Origin: Tsukamurella pseudospumae
GTDB lineage: Bacteria > Actinomycetota > Actinomycetes > Mycobacteriales > Mycobacteriaceae
Direction: 5' to 3'
Length of the DNA: 64,000 bases
Assembly (NCBI RefSeq): GCF_001575205.1
Contig: NZ_LSRE01000002.1
Span: 275,280-339,279, forward strand
The notes under the pieces are model-generated. The model searched no databases and was not told the origin of the DNA. It saw nothing but the letters and a program-made list of their open reading frames with translations. Each line of letters opens with the position of its first letter. Position 1 is the first letter of the stretch. The position numbers and the translations under genes were made by a program. Shown here piece after piece: positions 50,728-61,156 of the stretch.

Positions 50728-51966
50728 CTACTTGAGCTGCGAGCTCGTCAGGTCCAGGTGACGACGCGCGATGATCAGCTGCTGGATCTGCTGCGTCCCC
50801 TCGAAGATGTCGAGGATCTTCGAGTCGCGGGCCCACTTCTCGAGCAGCGTCCGCTCCGAGTAGCCCAGCGCGCCCGCCAATTCGACCGCCTTGAGCGTCA
50901 CGTCCGAGCCGACGCGGCCGGCCTTGGCCTTCGCCATCGACGCGTTCATCGAGTTCGGCAGCTTGTTGTCCGCCATCCAGCCGGACTTCAGCGTGAGCTG
51001 GTACGCGGCCTCCCAATCGGACTCGAGCCGGATGAACTCGGCGGCCGCGTGCGGCAGCGTGTTCACGGGTGCGTCGTAGTCGATGACGATCCCCGCGTCC
51101 TCCAGGACGGTGCGCAGCTCCTCGAGCGAGGCGCGCGCGCAGCCGATGGCCATGGCGGCCACCAGCGGGCGGGTGTTGTCGAAGGTCTGCATGACCCCGG
51201 CGAAGCCCTTCTCCACGTTCACTTCCGGGCTGCCCAGGATGTTCTCGAACGGGATGCGGCAGTCCTCGAAGCGGATCTCCGCGGTATCGGACGCGCGGAT
51301 GCCGAGCTTGTGCTCGAGGCGGGCGACGGTGACGCCCGGGTGCTCGCGCGGCACGACGAAGGACTTGATCGCGGCGCGGCCGGCGCTCTTGTCCACGGTC
51401 GCCCACACCACGATGTGGTCGGCGCGCGAACCGGACGTCACGAAGATCTTGGTGCCGTTGAGGACCCACTCGTCGCCGTCGCGCACGGCGGTGGCGGTGA
51501 CCGCCGCCGAGTCCGAACCGAAGGAGGGCTCGGTGATCGCCATCGACGCCCACACCTTGCCGAACCGCTCGAGCTGCTCGTCGGTCGCCACCGCCGCGAT
51601 GGCGGCGTTGCCGAGGCCCTGGTACGGGAACGCGAGCATCAGACCCGTATCGCCCCAGCACATCTCGATCGCATTGATGATCGACTCCATGGTGCCGCCG
51701 TTGCGGCTGCCCGCGGTGACGTCCACGGCGGGCTTGGGCTTCTCCTCGCCGTCGCCCTTCTTCCGGTCGCCCGAGGCGGCCGACGGGGCCTGGCCCGCGT
51801 CGGCGAGCCCGTCGTAGAGCGCCGCGATGGTGTCGAGTTCCTTGGGGTACTCGTGCTCGGCGAGGTCGTACTTGCGCGAGATGGGGCGGAAGATCTCGGC
51901 CGCGCCCTGGTGCGACATCTCGGCCGACGCCTTGAGCTTCTTGGGAAGTTCCAGATTGATTGCCAT
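50728..51966 (-). CDS. fadE23: Acyl-CoA dehydrogenase FadE23-like
   Basis: This 412-residue acyl-CoA dehydrogenase shows MAITEPSFGSDSAAV, WVLNGTKIFVTSGSRADHIVV, RFEDCRIPFENILG and the catalytic Glu in FEGTQQIQQLIIARR. A hydrophilic insertion near residues 60-85 (SAASGDRKKGDGEEKPK) separates the N-terminal helices. It lies 32 bases downstream of a second, divergent dehydrogenase and next to hisN, as Rv3140 (fadE23) does to Rv3139 and Rv3137. Paired FadE proteins in this order often form heteromeric enzymes in lipid or sterol breakdown; that is inferred here. Confidence 0.85.
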   Translation of the reverse strand: MAINLELPKKLKASAEMSHQGAAEIFRPISRKYDLAEHEYPKELDTIAALYDGLADAGQAPSAASGDRKKGDGEEKPKPAVDVTAGSRNGGTMESIINAIEMCWGDTGLMLAFPYQGLGNAAIAAVATDEQLERFGKVWASMAITEPSFGSDSAAVTATAVRDGDEWVLNGTKIFVTSGSRADHIVVWATVDKSAGRAAIKSFVVPREHPGVTVARLEHKLGIRASDTAEIRFEDCRIPFENILGSPEVNVEKGFAGVMQTFDNTRPLVAAMAIGCARASLEELRTVLEDAGIVIDYDAPVNTLPHAAAEFIRLESDWEAAYQLTLKSGWMADNKLPNSMNASMAKAKAGRVGSDVTLKAVELAGALGYSERTLLEKWARDSKILDIFEGTQQIQQLIIARRHLDLTSSQLK

Positions 51967-51998
51967 GATGGTTCTTTCGTGTCAGAAGTTCAGGTCGT

Positions 51999-53375
51999 CT
52001 AGAGGACGACGACGCCCTCGGCGATGCCCACGGCGCGCAGATCGCGGTACCAGCGCTCCACCGGGTGCTCCTTGGTGAAACCGTGCCCGCCGAGCAGCTG
52101 CACGCCGTCGAGCCCGATCCGCATGCCCTTGTCGGTGGCGAACTTCCGCGCCAGCGCGGCCTCGCGGGCGAAGGACAGGCCCTGCTCGGCGCGGGCGGCG
52201 CCGCGCCACACGAGCAGCTCGAGACCCTCGATCTCGGTCGCCATGTCGGCGACCGCGAAGGCCACGGCCTGACGGTGCGCGATCGGCTCGCCGAAGGCTT
52301 CCCGCTCCTTGACGTACGGGGTGACGTAGTCGAGCACGGCACGCGAGGTGCCCAGTGCCAGTGCTGACCAGCCGAGGTGGGCCAGGCGCACCACGTCGGT
52401 GTAGTTCTGCGCGGCGGTGTCGAGATCGACCTCGCCGAGCAGCGCGGTCGAGGGGACCTTGACGTTGTTGAGGTTGAGCCGGCCCAGCGACGCGGCGCGC
52501 AGGCCCATGCTCGGATCGCCCTCGACGATGACGCCGTCGGTGCCGGACTCCACGATGAACAGCGCGGGCTTACCGTCGAGCTCCGCGCCGACGACGAACA
52601 GTTCGGCCGAACCCGCCTGCGGGACCATCGACTTCACGCCGCTCAGGACGTAGCCGCCCGAGGTGCGGGTGGCCTTGGTGCCCAGTGCGAACGGGTTGAA
52701 CAGCGCACCCGGCTCGGCGATGACCACGGAGGACTGCGGCACCGACTCGCCCGCGTACTCCCTGAGGTAGGTCTGCTGCTGGCCGTCCGAGCCGAACTGC
52801 GCCAGCGCAACGGCCACGCCGCTCGGGGCGAGGATCGGCAGGGCCAGGCCCATGTCGCCGTGCGCGAGGGCCTCCGCCACCAGGGCGTTGGTCACCACAC
52901 CGCGCTCGGAGCCGGCACCGTCGAGCTCCTCCGGCACGTTGATCATCGTGATGCCGAGCTCGGTGGCGCGCTCGAGCAGCGACTCGGGGGCCTCGGTGGC
53001 GGCGTCGGCGTCGAACGCCGCGGGCCGGATGATCTCGGCGGCGAAGTCCCTCACCGTGTCGGCGATCATCTGCTGCTCGTCGTCCGGCGTCAGGTCGTAG
53101 TTGGACCGGCTGCTCGAGCCGAGGCGCTTCGGCTTGCCGGTGCCCGCGACCACCTTGAAGGTGCGGTTCGCGGCGCCCAGCGCCTTGAACCCGGTCCTCG
53201 TGCCCTCATAGGCGACGCGGTTCACCAGGCCCTGGAGGCCACGGTTCTGTACGAAGGGCGTCTGGACCACGGCCATCAGGGCGCGGATCAGCTGCCCGGT
53301 GGGGTTCCGCCGGATCGGGTTCTTCCCGATGGCGCTGGTGTCCCGGGGGTCGGTTGACGTGCTCATCTCCACCAT
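51999..53375 (-). CDS. fadE24: Acyl-CoA dehydrogenase FadE24-like
   Basis: This 458-residue acyl-CoA dehydrogenase has an N-terminal extension of about 95 residues before the catalytic fold begins at DDEQQMIADTVRDF. The FAD region reads VVIAEPGALFNPFALGTKA, clearly divergent from the usual TEP-GSD block. The REAFGEPIAHRQAVAF and LLGGHGFTKEHPVERWYRD blocks are intact, and the protein stops just after AEG, where others continue to T-x-x-I-Q. It matches Rv3139 (fadE24, isoniazid-inducible). It probably partners with the FadE23-like protein. ATG 53366 is an alternative start. Confidence 0.85.
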   Translation of the reverse strand: MVEMSTSTDPRDTSAIGKNPIRRNPTGQLIRALMAVVQTPFVQNRGLQGLVNRVAYEGTRTGFKALGAANRTFKVVAGTGKPKRLGSSSRSNYDLTPDDEQQMIADTVRDFAAEIIRPAAFDADAATEAPESLLERATELGITMINVPEELDGAGSERGVVTNALVAEALAHGDMGLALPILAPSGVAVALAQFGSDGQQQTYLREYAGESVPQSSVVIAEPGALFNPFALGTKATRTSGGYVLSGVKSMVPQAGSAELFVVGAELDGKPALFIVESGTDGVIVEGDPSMGLRAASLGRLNLNNVKVPSTALLGEVDLDTAAQNYTDVVRLAHLGWSALALGTSRAVLDYVTPYVKEREAFGEPIAHRQAVAFAVADMATEIEGLELLVWRGAARAEQGLSFAREAALARKFATDKGMRIGLDGVQLLGGHGFTKEHPVERWYRDLRAVGIAEGVVVL

Positions 53376-53509
53376 CTCGTCTTCGCGGCGAGGCCGGTCA
53401 CGGGAGGATTCCCGGCCGGCGCGATCGCCAACTTACTCTTGAGTCAGGAGTGACCTTACTCCGCGGTAAGTTGCGTGCCAAGAGGTGGGACGAAAGCCGT
53501 GTCGCTGTG

Positions 53510-54310
53510 TCAGTCCGTGAGACGGCGGAGCACCTGCGGATGCAGCACCGGGTTCGCCGCGACGGCAGATCCGGCGTGGGGTCCGGGCGTACCGTCGGTG
53601 CCGGTGAACAGGCCGCCGGCCTCCCGGACCACGATCTCCACGGCGGCCAGATCCCACAGGGACACCTCGGGTTCCACCGCGATGTCCACCGAGCCCTCGG
53701 CCACCATGCAGTAGCTCCAGAAGTCGCCGTAGCCGCGCAGCCGCCACGCGTCGTCGGCGAGAGCGAGGAAGCGGTCGCGGCTCGCTCGGTCGGCGAAGTA
53801 GGACAGATCGGAGAAGGAGATGCTCGCGTCCGCGATCTCGCGGACGCCCGACACGGAGATCCGGCGGGGCGCGGCACCGTCGAAGGAGACGAACGCGCCG
53901 GCGCCCGCCGAGGCGAACCAGCGCCGCCGCAGCGCGGGGGCGGAGACGACGCCGACCACGGGCACGCCGTCCTCCAACAGCGCGATCAGCGTGGACCACA
54001 CGGGGACCGCCCGCACGTAGTTCTTGGTGCCGTCGATCGGGTCGACCACCCACTGCCGGCCCGCGAACACGGGCTCGCCGCCGAACTCCTCGCCGAGCAC
54101 CGCATCGTCGGGACGCTCGGCGGCGAGCCGCTCGCGGATCAGCGTCTCGGTGGCGAGATCGGCGTCGGAGACGGGCGTGAGGTCGGGCTTGGCGTCGACC
54201 TTCAGGTCCAGGGCGCCGAACCGGGCCATGGTCAGCGCGTCCGCGGCGTCCGCGAGGGCGAGGGCCAGGGCCAGATCGGGATTCGGGGAGTTCGACGGTG
54301 CGCTCGACAT
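53510..54310 (-). CDS. hisN: Histidinol-phosphatase of the inositol-monophosphatase family
   Basis: This 266-residue Mg2+-dependent phosphatase has the family motifs [24 protein letters not shown] and [18 protein letters not shown]. It corresponds to Rv3137, histidinol-phosphatase HisN, which completes histidine synthesis in actinobacteria. It is next to the fadE24-fadE23 pair on the same strand, with 134 bases between. That gap holds a CTTAC-N6-GTAAG inverted repeat, a possible operator for the fadE genes or for hisN. Confidence 0.85.
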   Translation of the reverse strand: MSSAPSNSPNPDLALALALADAADALTMARFGALDLKVDAKPDLTPVSDADLATETLIRERLAAERPDDAVLGEEFGGEPVFAGRQWVVDPIDGTKNYVRAVPVWSTLIALLEDGVPVVGVVSAPALRRRWFASAGAGAFVSFDGAAPRRISVSGVREIADASISFSDLSYFADRASRDRFLALADDAWRLRGYGDFWSYCMVAEGSVDIAVEPEVSLWDLAAVEIVVREAGGLFTGTDGTPGPHAGSAVAANPVLHPQVLRRLTD

Positions 54311-54372
54311 GCGAGAACGGTATCGGAGCGCGGTCGCGGGCGCGCAGCGGACGCCGTCGGTAATCTGGGCAT

Positions 54373-54765
54373 ATGGTCTGGATCTGGATTCTGATGCTCG
54401 CCGCGATGCTGGGTGCGTTCGTCGTCATGTGGCAGCGCTCCAAGCGCGGCACGCTGGGCACCGCGCCCGCCGGTCCGGGCATGGAGGACGGAACGCTCAC
54501 GCTCAGCGGTGTCAGCCCGCGTCCGGTCGAGGCGGACCAGAAGGGGCAGGCATTCGTCACGGTCTCCGGTTCGATCGTCGGCCCGACCACGGCGCCGACG
54601 CCCGTGTACCGGCGGCTCGTCGTCGACTTCGCGGAGCGCTGGCCGGAGGTGGGGGACAGGCTGCCGGTCTACTACAAGGTGGGGAAGATCGACAGCTCGT
54701 GGCAGCTGGGCAGTCTTACCCCGCCACCGGACTCCTACGGCGCGCCCGGCCAGTATCCTGGGTGA
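54373..54765 (+). CDS. Hypothetical membrane-anchored protein upstream of prfB
   Basis: I do not recognise a named family. The 130-residue protein has one N-terminal membrane helix ([18 protein letters not shown]) and a soluble beta-rich part with [26 protein letters not shown] and [16 protein letters not shown], a pattern like small DUF3592-type domains. The stop overlaps a possible prfB start (GTGA), so it is probably co-translated with prfB. Confidence 0.65.
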   Translation: MVWIWILMLAAMLGAFVVMWQRSKRGTLGTAPAGPGMEDGTLTLSGVSPRPVEADQKGQAFVTVSGSIVGPTTAPTPVYRRLVVDFAERWPEVGDRLPVYYKVGKIDSSWQLGSLTPPPDSYGAPGQYPG

Positions 54766-54767
54766 CT

Positions 54768-55886
54768 GTGCATCCTGACGTAGCCGCAGACATCGAGAGC
54801 CTCGACACCACCCTGCAGACGGTGGAGAAGGTGATCGACCTCGACGAGCTGCGCCGGCGCGTCGACGAGCTCGAACACAAGGCGTCGGACCCCGAGCTGT
54901 GGAACGACCAGGCGAACGCGCAGCAGGTCACCAGCCAGCTCTCCCACGCGCAGGCCGAGCTGCGTCGCGTCACCGATCTGCGGCAGCGGCTGGACGATCT
55001 GCCGGTCCTGTACGAGCTCGCCGAGGCCGAGGAGGGCGAGGATCTCGCCGCCGCGCTCGAGGACGCCGACGGTGACCGCGCCAAGCTGCGCACCGAGATC
55101 GAGGCCATGGAGGTCAAGACCATGCTCTCGGGCGAGTACGACTCGCGCGACGCGCTGATCAACATCCGGGCCGGGGCCGGCGGCGTCGACGCCGCGGACT
55201 GGGCCGAGATGCTCATGCGCATGTACATCCGCTGGGCCGAGAAGCACGGCTACGGCGTGGAGGTCTACGACACCAGCTACGCCGAGGAGGCGGGCCTGAA
55301 GTCCGCCACGTTCACCGTCAAGACCGACTACGCGTACGGCACCTTGTCGGTGGAGATGGGCACGCACCGGCTCGTCCGGATCAGCCCGTTCGACAACCAG
55401 GGGCGGCGGCAGACCTCCTTCGCCGAGGTCGAGGTCCTGCCGGTGGTCGAGACCACCGACCACATCGACGTCAACGAGAACGACGTCCGGGTGGACGTCT
55501 ACCGCTCCTCCGGTCCCGGTGGCCAGTCCGTCAACACGACCGACTCCGCGGTGCGGCTCACGCACATCCCCACCGGCATCGTCGTGACCTGTCAGAACGA
55601 GAAGAGCCAGCTGCAGAACAAGGTCGCGGCGATGAAGGTGCTCTCCGCGAAGCTGCTCGAGCGCAAGCGGCAGGAGGAGCGCGCCGCGATGGACGCGCTC
55701 AGCACCACCGAGGGCGCCTCCTGGGGCAACCAGATGCGCTCCTACGTGCTGCATCCGTACCAGATGGTCAAGGACCTGCGCACGAACTACGAGGTGAACA
55801 ACCCGTCGGCGGTGCTCGACGGTGACCTGGACGGCTTCATCGAGGCCGGGATCCGCTGGCGGATGCGCGGCGATGACGATCAGTAG
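54768..55886 (+). CDS. prfB: Peptide chain release factor 2
   Basis: RF2 terminates translation at UGA and UAA. The 372-residue protein has the stop-codon-reading SPF motif ([12 protein letters not shown]) and the catalytic GGQ ([17 protein letters not shown]). The N-terminal coiled domain is complete and in one frame: there is no in-frame TGA or programmed +1 frameshift as in E. coli prfB. GTG 54768 is chosen ([12 protein letters not shown]); GTG 54762 is two codons earlier. It overlaps mscS by 14 bases. Confidence 0.95.
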   Translation: MHPDVAADIESLDTTLQTVEKVIDLDELRRRVDELEHKASDPELWNDQANAQQVTSQLSHAQAELRRVTDLRQRLDDLPVLYELAEAEEGEDLAAALEDADGDRAKLRTEIEAMEVKTMLSGEYDSRDALINIRAGAGGVDAADWAEMLMRMYIRWAEKHGYGVEVYDTSYAEEAGLKSATFTVKTDYAYGTLSVEMGTHRLVRISPFDNQGRRQTSFAEVEVLPVVETTDHIDVNENDVRVDVYRSSGPGGQSVNTTDSAVRLTHIPTGIVVTCQNEKSQLQNKVAAMKVLSAKLLERKRQEERAAMDALSTTEGASWGNQMRSYVLHPYQMVKDLRTNYEVNNPSAVLDGDLDGFIEAGIRWRMRGDDDQ

Positions 55887-56784
55887 CCTCCTCGCGAACT
55901 CGGCGCTCCCCACCTTCACGGGGTGGCGCCTGCTGATGTTCGAGCGCATCCTGCCGATCGCGCTGTGGATCGTCGGGGCCGTGCTCGCGAACCGGTTCGT
56001 GAACTGGTCCTCGGCCCGCGTCACGATGCACATCGACGCGCAGTTCAAGAAGGGCGACGCGCTCGTCCGGTCGGAGTCGGCCAAGCACCAGCACGCGCTG
56101 ATCCAGGTGATCAGCTGGGTCGCGATCGCGGCGATCTACCTGTTCATGGGGTATCAGATCGTCAAAGCGCTCGGCGTCCCCATCAACGCGCTCGTCGCGC
56201 CGGCCACCGTCATCGGCGCCGCCCTCGGCTTCGGCGCCCAGCGCGTGGTCCAGGACCTGCTGGCGGGCTTCTTCCTCATCACCGAGCGGCAGTACGGCTT
56301 CGGTGACGTGGTGAACCTCTCGCTCACCGGCGGCTCCACCGCCGAGGGCACCGTCTCCGACGTGACCCTGCGCGTGACCAAGCTGCGCAACACCGACGGC
56401 GAGGTCATCACGGTTCCGAACGGGCAGATCGTCAAGGCCACCAACCTGTCCAAGGACTGGGCGCGCGCGGTGGTCGACATCCCGCTGCCGAAGAACGTGG
56501 ACATGGGCAAGGTCAACTCACTGCTGCAGCGCGTGGGGGAGCGGGCCTACCACGACCCCGTGATGTCCACGCTGCTGCTCGACACGCCCTCCCTGATGGG
56601 CGTCGTCTCGATCGACCTCGACCAGGTGAACGTGCGGATGGTCGCGCGGACGCTGCCCGGCAAGCAGTTCGAGGTCGGCCGCAACCTGCGTGAGCGCATC
56701 GTCCGCAGTCTGGCCACCGCCGGCATCGACGTCGCGCCCGTGACCGACACCGTCGACGACGAGGCCGAAGTGAGGCCGTCATGA
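55873..56784 (+). CDS. Small-conductance mechanosensitive channel (MscS family)
   Basis: This 303-residue membrane protein has three helices, the last being the pore helix with [22 protein letters not shown], the Gly/Ala-rich TM3 and beta-domain entry of MscS channels. The beta domain continues with YGFGDVVNL and [13 protein letters not shown]. It opens on membrane tension to release solutes. It overlaps prfB and is followed by a Pro-rich membrane protein in an ATGA overlap, as in Rv3104c-Rv3103c. Confidence 0.88.
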   Translation: MTISSLLANSALPTFTGWRLLMFERILPIALWIVGAVLANRFVNWSSARVTMHIDAQFKKGDALVRSESAKHQHALIQVISWVAIAAIYLFMGYQIVKALGVPINALVAPATVIGAALGFGAQRVVQDLLAGFFLITERQYGFGDVVNLSLTGGSTAEGTVSDVTLRVTKLRNTDGEVITVPNGQIVKATNLSKDWARAVVDIPLPKNVDMGKVNSLLQRVGERAYHDPVMSTLLLDTPSLMGVVSIDLDQVNVRMVARTLPGKQFEVGRNLRERIVRSLATAGIDVAPVTDTVDDEAEVRPS

Positions 56785-57335
56785 CCGATCCGTCGAACCG
56801 GGCTCCCGCCGCCGCGGAGGAGTCCTCGAGCACGCCGGCCCCCCAGCGGCCGACGCCGTGGGAGCGACTGCCCAAGACCGTCCCGCACACCCGCGCCCGC
56901 ACCAGCACCGCGATCCTGATCCTGGTGTTCCTCGGACTGTCCTGGTGGTACCTGTCGCTGCGCGATCAGTTCGTGCCGCAGGACGTCCAGCGGTTCGGCA
57001 CGCAGGCACCGGTGACGGCGCCGCGCACCACCGCCGAGCCCACCTACGACGAGCCGACCGTCCGCTCGAGTCCGGTGCGATCGTCCGCGGCCACGTCGAC
57101 CGCCGCCAGTGGTACGGCCGAGCCGTCCGGATCCGGCGCACCGTCGTCGACGGTGCCGGGCGGCTCCGTCGAGCCCAGGACGGCGCCGTCGGGCGGTACG
57201 ACGGTGGGCGGCACGACGCCGGGCGGGATCGTCCTGCCCGGCGGCGCGACGATACCCCTCCCGGTGCCGGGCGCACAGATTCCCGGGGCCCCGACCAGCG
57301 GCGGCGCACCGACGACCACGGTTCCCGCGAGCTGA
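56781..57335 (+). CDS. Proline/serine/threonine-rich membrane protein (Rv3103c-like)
   Basis: This 184-residue protein has an N-terminal cytoplasmic tail, one helix (TAILILVFLGLSWWYLSL, residues about 42-60) and a long extracytoplasmic Pro/Ser/Thr/Gly tail (PSGGTTVGGTTPGGIVLPGG) without a fold I recognise. The tail might cross the cell wall. It overlaps mscS (ATGA) and lies just before ftsE. A GCACCGTC and a GACGGTGC copy face each other inside it at 57138-57156. Confidence 0.7.
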   Translation: MTDPSNRAPAAAEESSSTPAPQRPTPWERLPKTVPHTRARTSTAILILVFLGLSWWYLSLRDQFVPQDVQRFGTQAPVTAPRTTAEPTYDEPTVRSSPVRSSAATSTAASGTAEPSGSGAPSSTVPGGSVEPRTAPSGGTTVGGTTPGGIVLPGGATIPLPVPGAQIPGAPTSGGAPTTTVPAS

Positions 57336-57362
57336 GCCCCGGCGTCAGTACACTGGGCGACC

Positions 57363-58052
<690 letters not shown>

Positions 58053-58105
58053 CGGCGCCCGCCGCGCCCGCCCACCGACGAACGAAACCGAAGGACTGAA
58101 TCCAC

Positions 58106-59011
58106 GTGCGTGCCAGTTTCATCACCAGCGAGGTCTTCACCGGCCTGCGCCGGAACGTGAGCATGACGATCGCCATGATCCTCACCACCGCGATCTCGCT
58201 CGGCCTGTTCGGCGGCGGCCTGCTCGTGGTGCGGATGGCCGACAAGAGCCAGGACATCTTCCTGCAGCGCGTCGAGATCCAGGTGTTCGTCGACGACAAG
58301 GTCGCCGCCGACGATCCGGACTGCCAGAAGGCCGTCTGCCAGGCGATCGAGTCGAAGATCAAGGCGCAGCCGGGCGTGGACTCGCTCGACTACATCTCGC
58401 AGGACAAGGCGCTGGAGACCGCGAAGACCAAGACCTTCGCCGGTCAGCCCGAGCTCGCCGAGCTGGTGCGCCCGGGCGTGCTGCCCGCCTCCTTCAAAGT
58501 GCGCGTCGGCGACGACAAGAAGTTCTCCGCGGTGATCGACGCGGTCAAGGGACAGCCCGGCGTGTCCGGCGTGCAGGACCAGCGCGAGCTCGTGGAGCGC
58601 GTGTTCTCCGTGCTGAACGGCGCGCGCAATGCCGCCTTCTTCGTGGCGCTGATCCAGGCCGTGGCCGCGATCCTGCTGATCGCGAACATGGTCCAGGTGG
58701 CCGCGTACACCCGACGGACGGAGGTGTCGATCATGCGACTCGTCGGCGCCACCCGGTGGTACACGCAGCTGCCCTTCCTGCTCGAGGCGGTGCTCGCTGC
58801 GCTGATCGGCGCGGTCCTCGCGATCGGCGGCCTGTTCGCCGGCAAGACCCTGTTCTTCGACCGGGCCCTGCGGGAGATGTACGGCGTGAACATCCTGGCC
58901 AGGATCACCAGCACCGATGTGCTACTGGTCTCGCCCTGGCTGATCCTCGTGGGCGCCGGTTTCGCCGCCGTCACCGCCTACCTCACCCTGCGGTTCTACG
59001 TGCGGGAGTAG
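58106..59011 (+). CDS. ftsX: Cell-division membrane protein FtsX
   Basis: FtsX is the membrane partner of FtsE. The 301-residue protein has four helices: one at residues 22-45, then a large extracytoplasmic domain (about 50-165, with [17 protein letters not shown] and a second Cys nearby), then three helices near the C-terminus. The conserved [19 protein letters not shown] block ([20 protein letters not shown]) follows the second helix. The external domain interacts with RipC-like hydrolases in mycobacteria. It starts at GTG 58106. Confidence 0.94.
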   Translation: MRASFITSEVFTGLRRNVSMTIAMILTTAISLGLFGGGLLVVRMADKSQDIFLQRVEIQVFVDDKVAADDPDCQKAVCQAIESKIKAQPGVDSLDYISQDKALETAKTKTFAGQPELAELVRPGVLPASFKVRVGDDKKFSAVIDAVKGQPGVSGVQDQRELVERVFSVLNGARNAAFFVALIQAVAAILLIANMVQVAAYTRRTEVSIMRLVGATRWYTQLPFLLEAVLAALIGAVLAIGGLFAGKTLFFDRALREMYGVNILARITSTDVLLVSPWLILVGAGFAAVTAYLTLRFYVRE

Positions 59012-59133
59012 CGCCCGCCCGCGCTCGCCGACGATAACTCGCTTTCCGCGTACCGTCGTACCCCCGTACGATGGAGTGGTTGTCCAGCCGCACCGGCACG
59101 GTGCCGGCAGCCGCGCGGAGAAGGGAAGAGGCG

Positions 59134-59613
59134 ATGGCGAAGGAGAAGGGGCGCTCGGTGATCGCGAGCAATCGCAAGGCGCGCCACAACTACGCCATCC
59201 TCGACACCTTCGAGGCGGGCGTGGTGCTGGTGGGTACCGAGGTGAAGGCGCTCCGCGAGGGCAAGGCCTCCCTGGTGGACGCGTACGCGACCATCGACGA
59301 CGGCGAGGTCTGGCTGCGCGGCCTGCACATCCCCGAGTACGGCAGCGGGTCGTGGACCAATCACACGCCGCGCCGCACCCGCAAGCTGCTCATGCACCGG
59401 CGCGAGATCGATTCGCTGACCGGGAAGATCCGCGAGGGCAATCAGACCCTGGTGCCCCTGTCGATGTACTTCAACGACGGCCGCGTGAAGGTCGAGCTGG
59501 CGCTGGCCAAGGGCAAGCAGGACTACGACAAACGGCAGGACATCGCCCGGCGCACCGCCGAGCGCGAGCTGGTCCGGGAGCTGGGCCGGCGCGTCAAGGG
59601 CATGCGCGGCTAG
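59134..59613 (+). CDS. smpB: SsrA-binding protein SmpB
   Basis: SmpB binds tmRNA and is needed for trans-translation. The 159-residue protein has the OB-fold blocks [39 protein letters not shown] and [11 protein letters not shown], then [17 protein letters not shown]. The basic C-terminal tail ([18 protein letters not shown]) enters the decoding site. AAGGGAAGAGG precedes ATG 59134. ssrA lies about 320 bases downstream with one small ORF between. Confidence 0.95.
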   Translation: MAKEKGRSVIASNRKARHNYAILDTFEAGVVLVGTEVKALREGKASLVDAYATIDDGEVWLRGLHIPEYGSGSWTNHTPRRTRKLLMHRREIDSLTGKIREGNQTLVPLSMYFNDGRVKVELALAKGKQDYDKRQDIARRTAERELVRELGRRVKGMRG

Positions 59614-59725
59614 CTTCTTTTCGACGGTGCGCGGCGTGTCGCGCCCGATTCGTCGGGTTGCGGGCGTTCACTGGAGATACGAGTTACTGGTGTGACTCAT
59701 GAGACTCAAGTGAAGGAGCGGATCC

Positions 59726-59845
59726 ATGAGTGTCGAGAACCGTGCCAAGGTCGTGTCGCTGGCGCATCGTGTGGGCGCGGTGCTGCTCACCGTGCTGGTC
59801 AACATGAACGCCTCCGCGGCGGGCGTGCGCCTGCGCACCGTCTGA
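59726..59845 (+). CDS. Small hydrophobic 39-residue ORF between smpB and ssrA
   Basis: An ATG at 59726 with AAGGAGCGG upstream opens a 39-codon frame (MSVENRAKVVSL...RLRTV) with a short hydrophobic stretch, RVGAVLLTVLVNMNASA. A CTCATGAG palindrome at 59697-59704 sits just before the ribosome site. The good ribosome site argues for translation, but I know no family; it could be a leader peptide or a small membrane peptide. The ssrA promoter region starts directly after its stop. Confidence 0.45.
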   Translation: MSVENRAKVVSLAHRVGAVLLTVLVNMNASAAGVRLRTV

Positions 59846-59930
59846 ATAATCGTTGGACACCCGCCGGTGACGGTGCGGTAGTATGGAACTTCCACTCCGC
59901 AAGGGGTGGGCACCGCGGAAGCGGCGATGA

Positions 59931-60298
59931 GGGGCCGATCGGTTTCGACTTCGTTTGTTGACGCGGGGGAAGCGTGCCGGTGCAGGCTGGAGACCACCGT
60001 AAGCGTCGCAGCAACCAATTAAGCGCCGATTCCAATCAGCGCGACTTCGCTCTCGCTGCCTAAGCAGCCAGGCGAGTCTGTCAGTCCGGGTTCGCCCTCG
60101 GCCCGGGTACTGGCATCAGCTAGAGGGATTCACCTCGCGGTGCGGTCGCGGCATCGCGGGGGACATCCAACAGCGACTGGGATCGTCATCCTCGCTCGTC
60201 CGTGAGACGGGGAGATCCGAGTAGAGACACAGCGGACTGCGCACGGAGAAGCCCCGTAGAAATAGCGGAGGACCCGGGTTCAATTCCCGGCGGCTCCA
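59931..60298 (+). ncRNA. ssrA: tmRNA (SsrA)
   Basis: tmRNA rescues stalled ribosomes with SmpB. The 5' end GGGGCCGATCGGTTTCGAC and 3' end CGGCTCCA pair as the tRNA-like acceptor, with GGGTTCAATTCCC as the T arm. The tag frame resumes at 60025 with GCC and encodes ADSNQRDFALAA before TAA at 60061, the usual ALAA ending. CCA is not encoded: the acceptor A is followed by CAG, which may reflect insertion of foreign DNA at this 3' end. A likely -10 TAGTAT lies at 59879. Confidence 0.95.
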
Positions 60299-60303
60299 CA
60301 GAT

Positions 60304-60340
60304 GGTCCCTGACTTGCACCGCAGGTCAGGGACCGTTTTC
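60304..60340 (+). terminator. tmRNA terminator
   Basis: Ten-base perfect arms GGTCCCTGAC/GTCAGGGACC enclose an 11-base loop, followed by GTTTTC. It lies six bases after the mature ssrA 3' end. Confidence 0.88.
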
Positions 60341-60359
60341 GTTCCCAGATCTGTCCCCG

Positions 60360-60635
60360 TTAGCGGGTTGTCCCCGCGTTTTCCCCGCACGGCTTTCCGC
60401 AGCCGCGCCGGAAGCGCACGCCCATGCGCGCAGCGATATCGTCCAGGTCGTCGGGGTACAGGTGCCCGTAATGGTCGAGTGTCACCGTCGCCGACTTGTG
60501 CCCGAGCTGCTTCTGGATCGTCTTGATGTGTGCGCCGTCCGCGATCATGAGCGACGCCGCAGTGTGACGGAGCTGGTGTGCTGTGACGCGGGGGAACCGC
60601 TTGCTCTCGTACAACGCTGCCTCTGCCTCGGTCAT
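60360..60635 (-). pseudogene. Truncated tyrosine-family integrase (C-terminal part)
   Basis: The 91-residue frame is the C-terminal catalytic half of a phage-type tyrosine recombinase: HQLRHTAASL with the second catalytic Arg and His, QLGHKS with the third motif, and the nucleophile Tyr in LDHYGHLYPDDL. The N-terminal half with the first catalytic Arg and the arm-binding domain is missing, so it cannot be active alone. It reads toward ssrA, whose 3' end is a classic integration site. It is what remains of the island's integration module. Confidence 0.85.
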
Positions 60636-60733
60636 GTCCTTATGTCACCGAGCACCTGTAGGTCGATGTGGATTCCGTTGACGTTTCCCTCTGCGTCGTA
60701 TTTGGGGCCATCGGCAACGCGGGCTGCGTGCGA
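60632..60733 (-). pseudogene. C-terminal scrap of an unidentified, probably phage, gene
   Basis: A 33-codon frame without a start, reading ARVADGPKYDAEGNVNG, then IHIDLQVLGDIRT, then stop, ends exactly over the integrase fragment's ATG. The peptide has normal coding character and resembles the end of a longer, phage-like protein, but I cannot name it. It suggests that a deletion joined two genes here and removed the integrase N-terminus. Confidence 0.4.
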
Positions 60734-61156
60734 TCACCCCGAGGCACTAACCCACTTCATCATCAGGATGTGGGAGCCCGTGGACTACACACGGGTGCCT
60801 GGCTCCGCCGAGGGCTTCGAGGAGACGAGTGGGCCCCGTCTACGTCCTGGTAGGAGCGGCGTTCACCGCTGGTTCATACTGCGGGGGCTGTTCACCCAAT
60901 ACGTGAACGACCGCCCTGGGCGACGCTGACCGATGTCCAGACAACGCAAAACCACCAGCCGCAAGGCACCGTCCACCCGCGCATGGGCAGTCCCGCCCGA
61001 TCACAGGACGGGCTGCGCAGCTGTTTGCGGGGCGTCGGAACGTCTGCGTTCGCATATGCGCTGGGCGCTGCGGGGTGTCTCTGTGAGGTTGTGGGGACAC
61101 CGCTTCACTCTGGTGCTACCGTCCAGGTATTCATGTTGTCGAGCTATAGGTGCACG
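60734..61156. other. Accessory intergenic DNA without a supported gene
   Basis: Open frames on both strands are present, but none has a ribosome site or recognisable product. A GCACCGTC copy occurs at 60966. The segment holds the upstream region of the secreted protease/PLA2 gene. Confidence 0.5.

Noticed and set aside
54768..55000. Programmed frameshift in prfB
   Set aside because: The N-terminal frame is continuous with no in-frame TGA.
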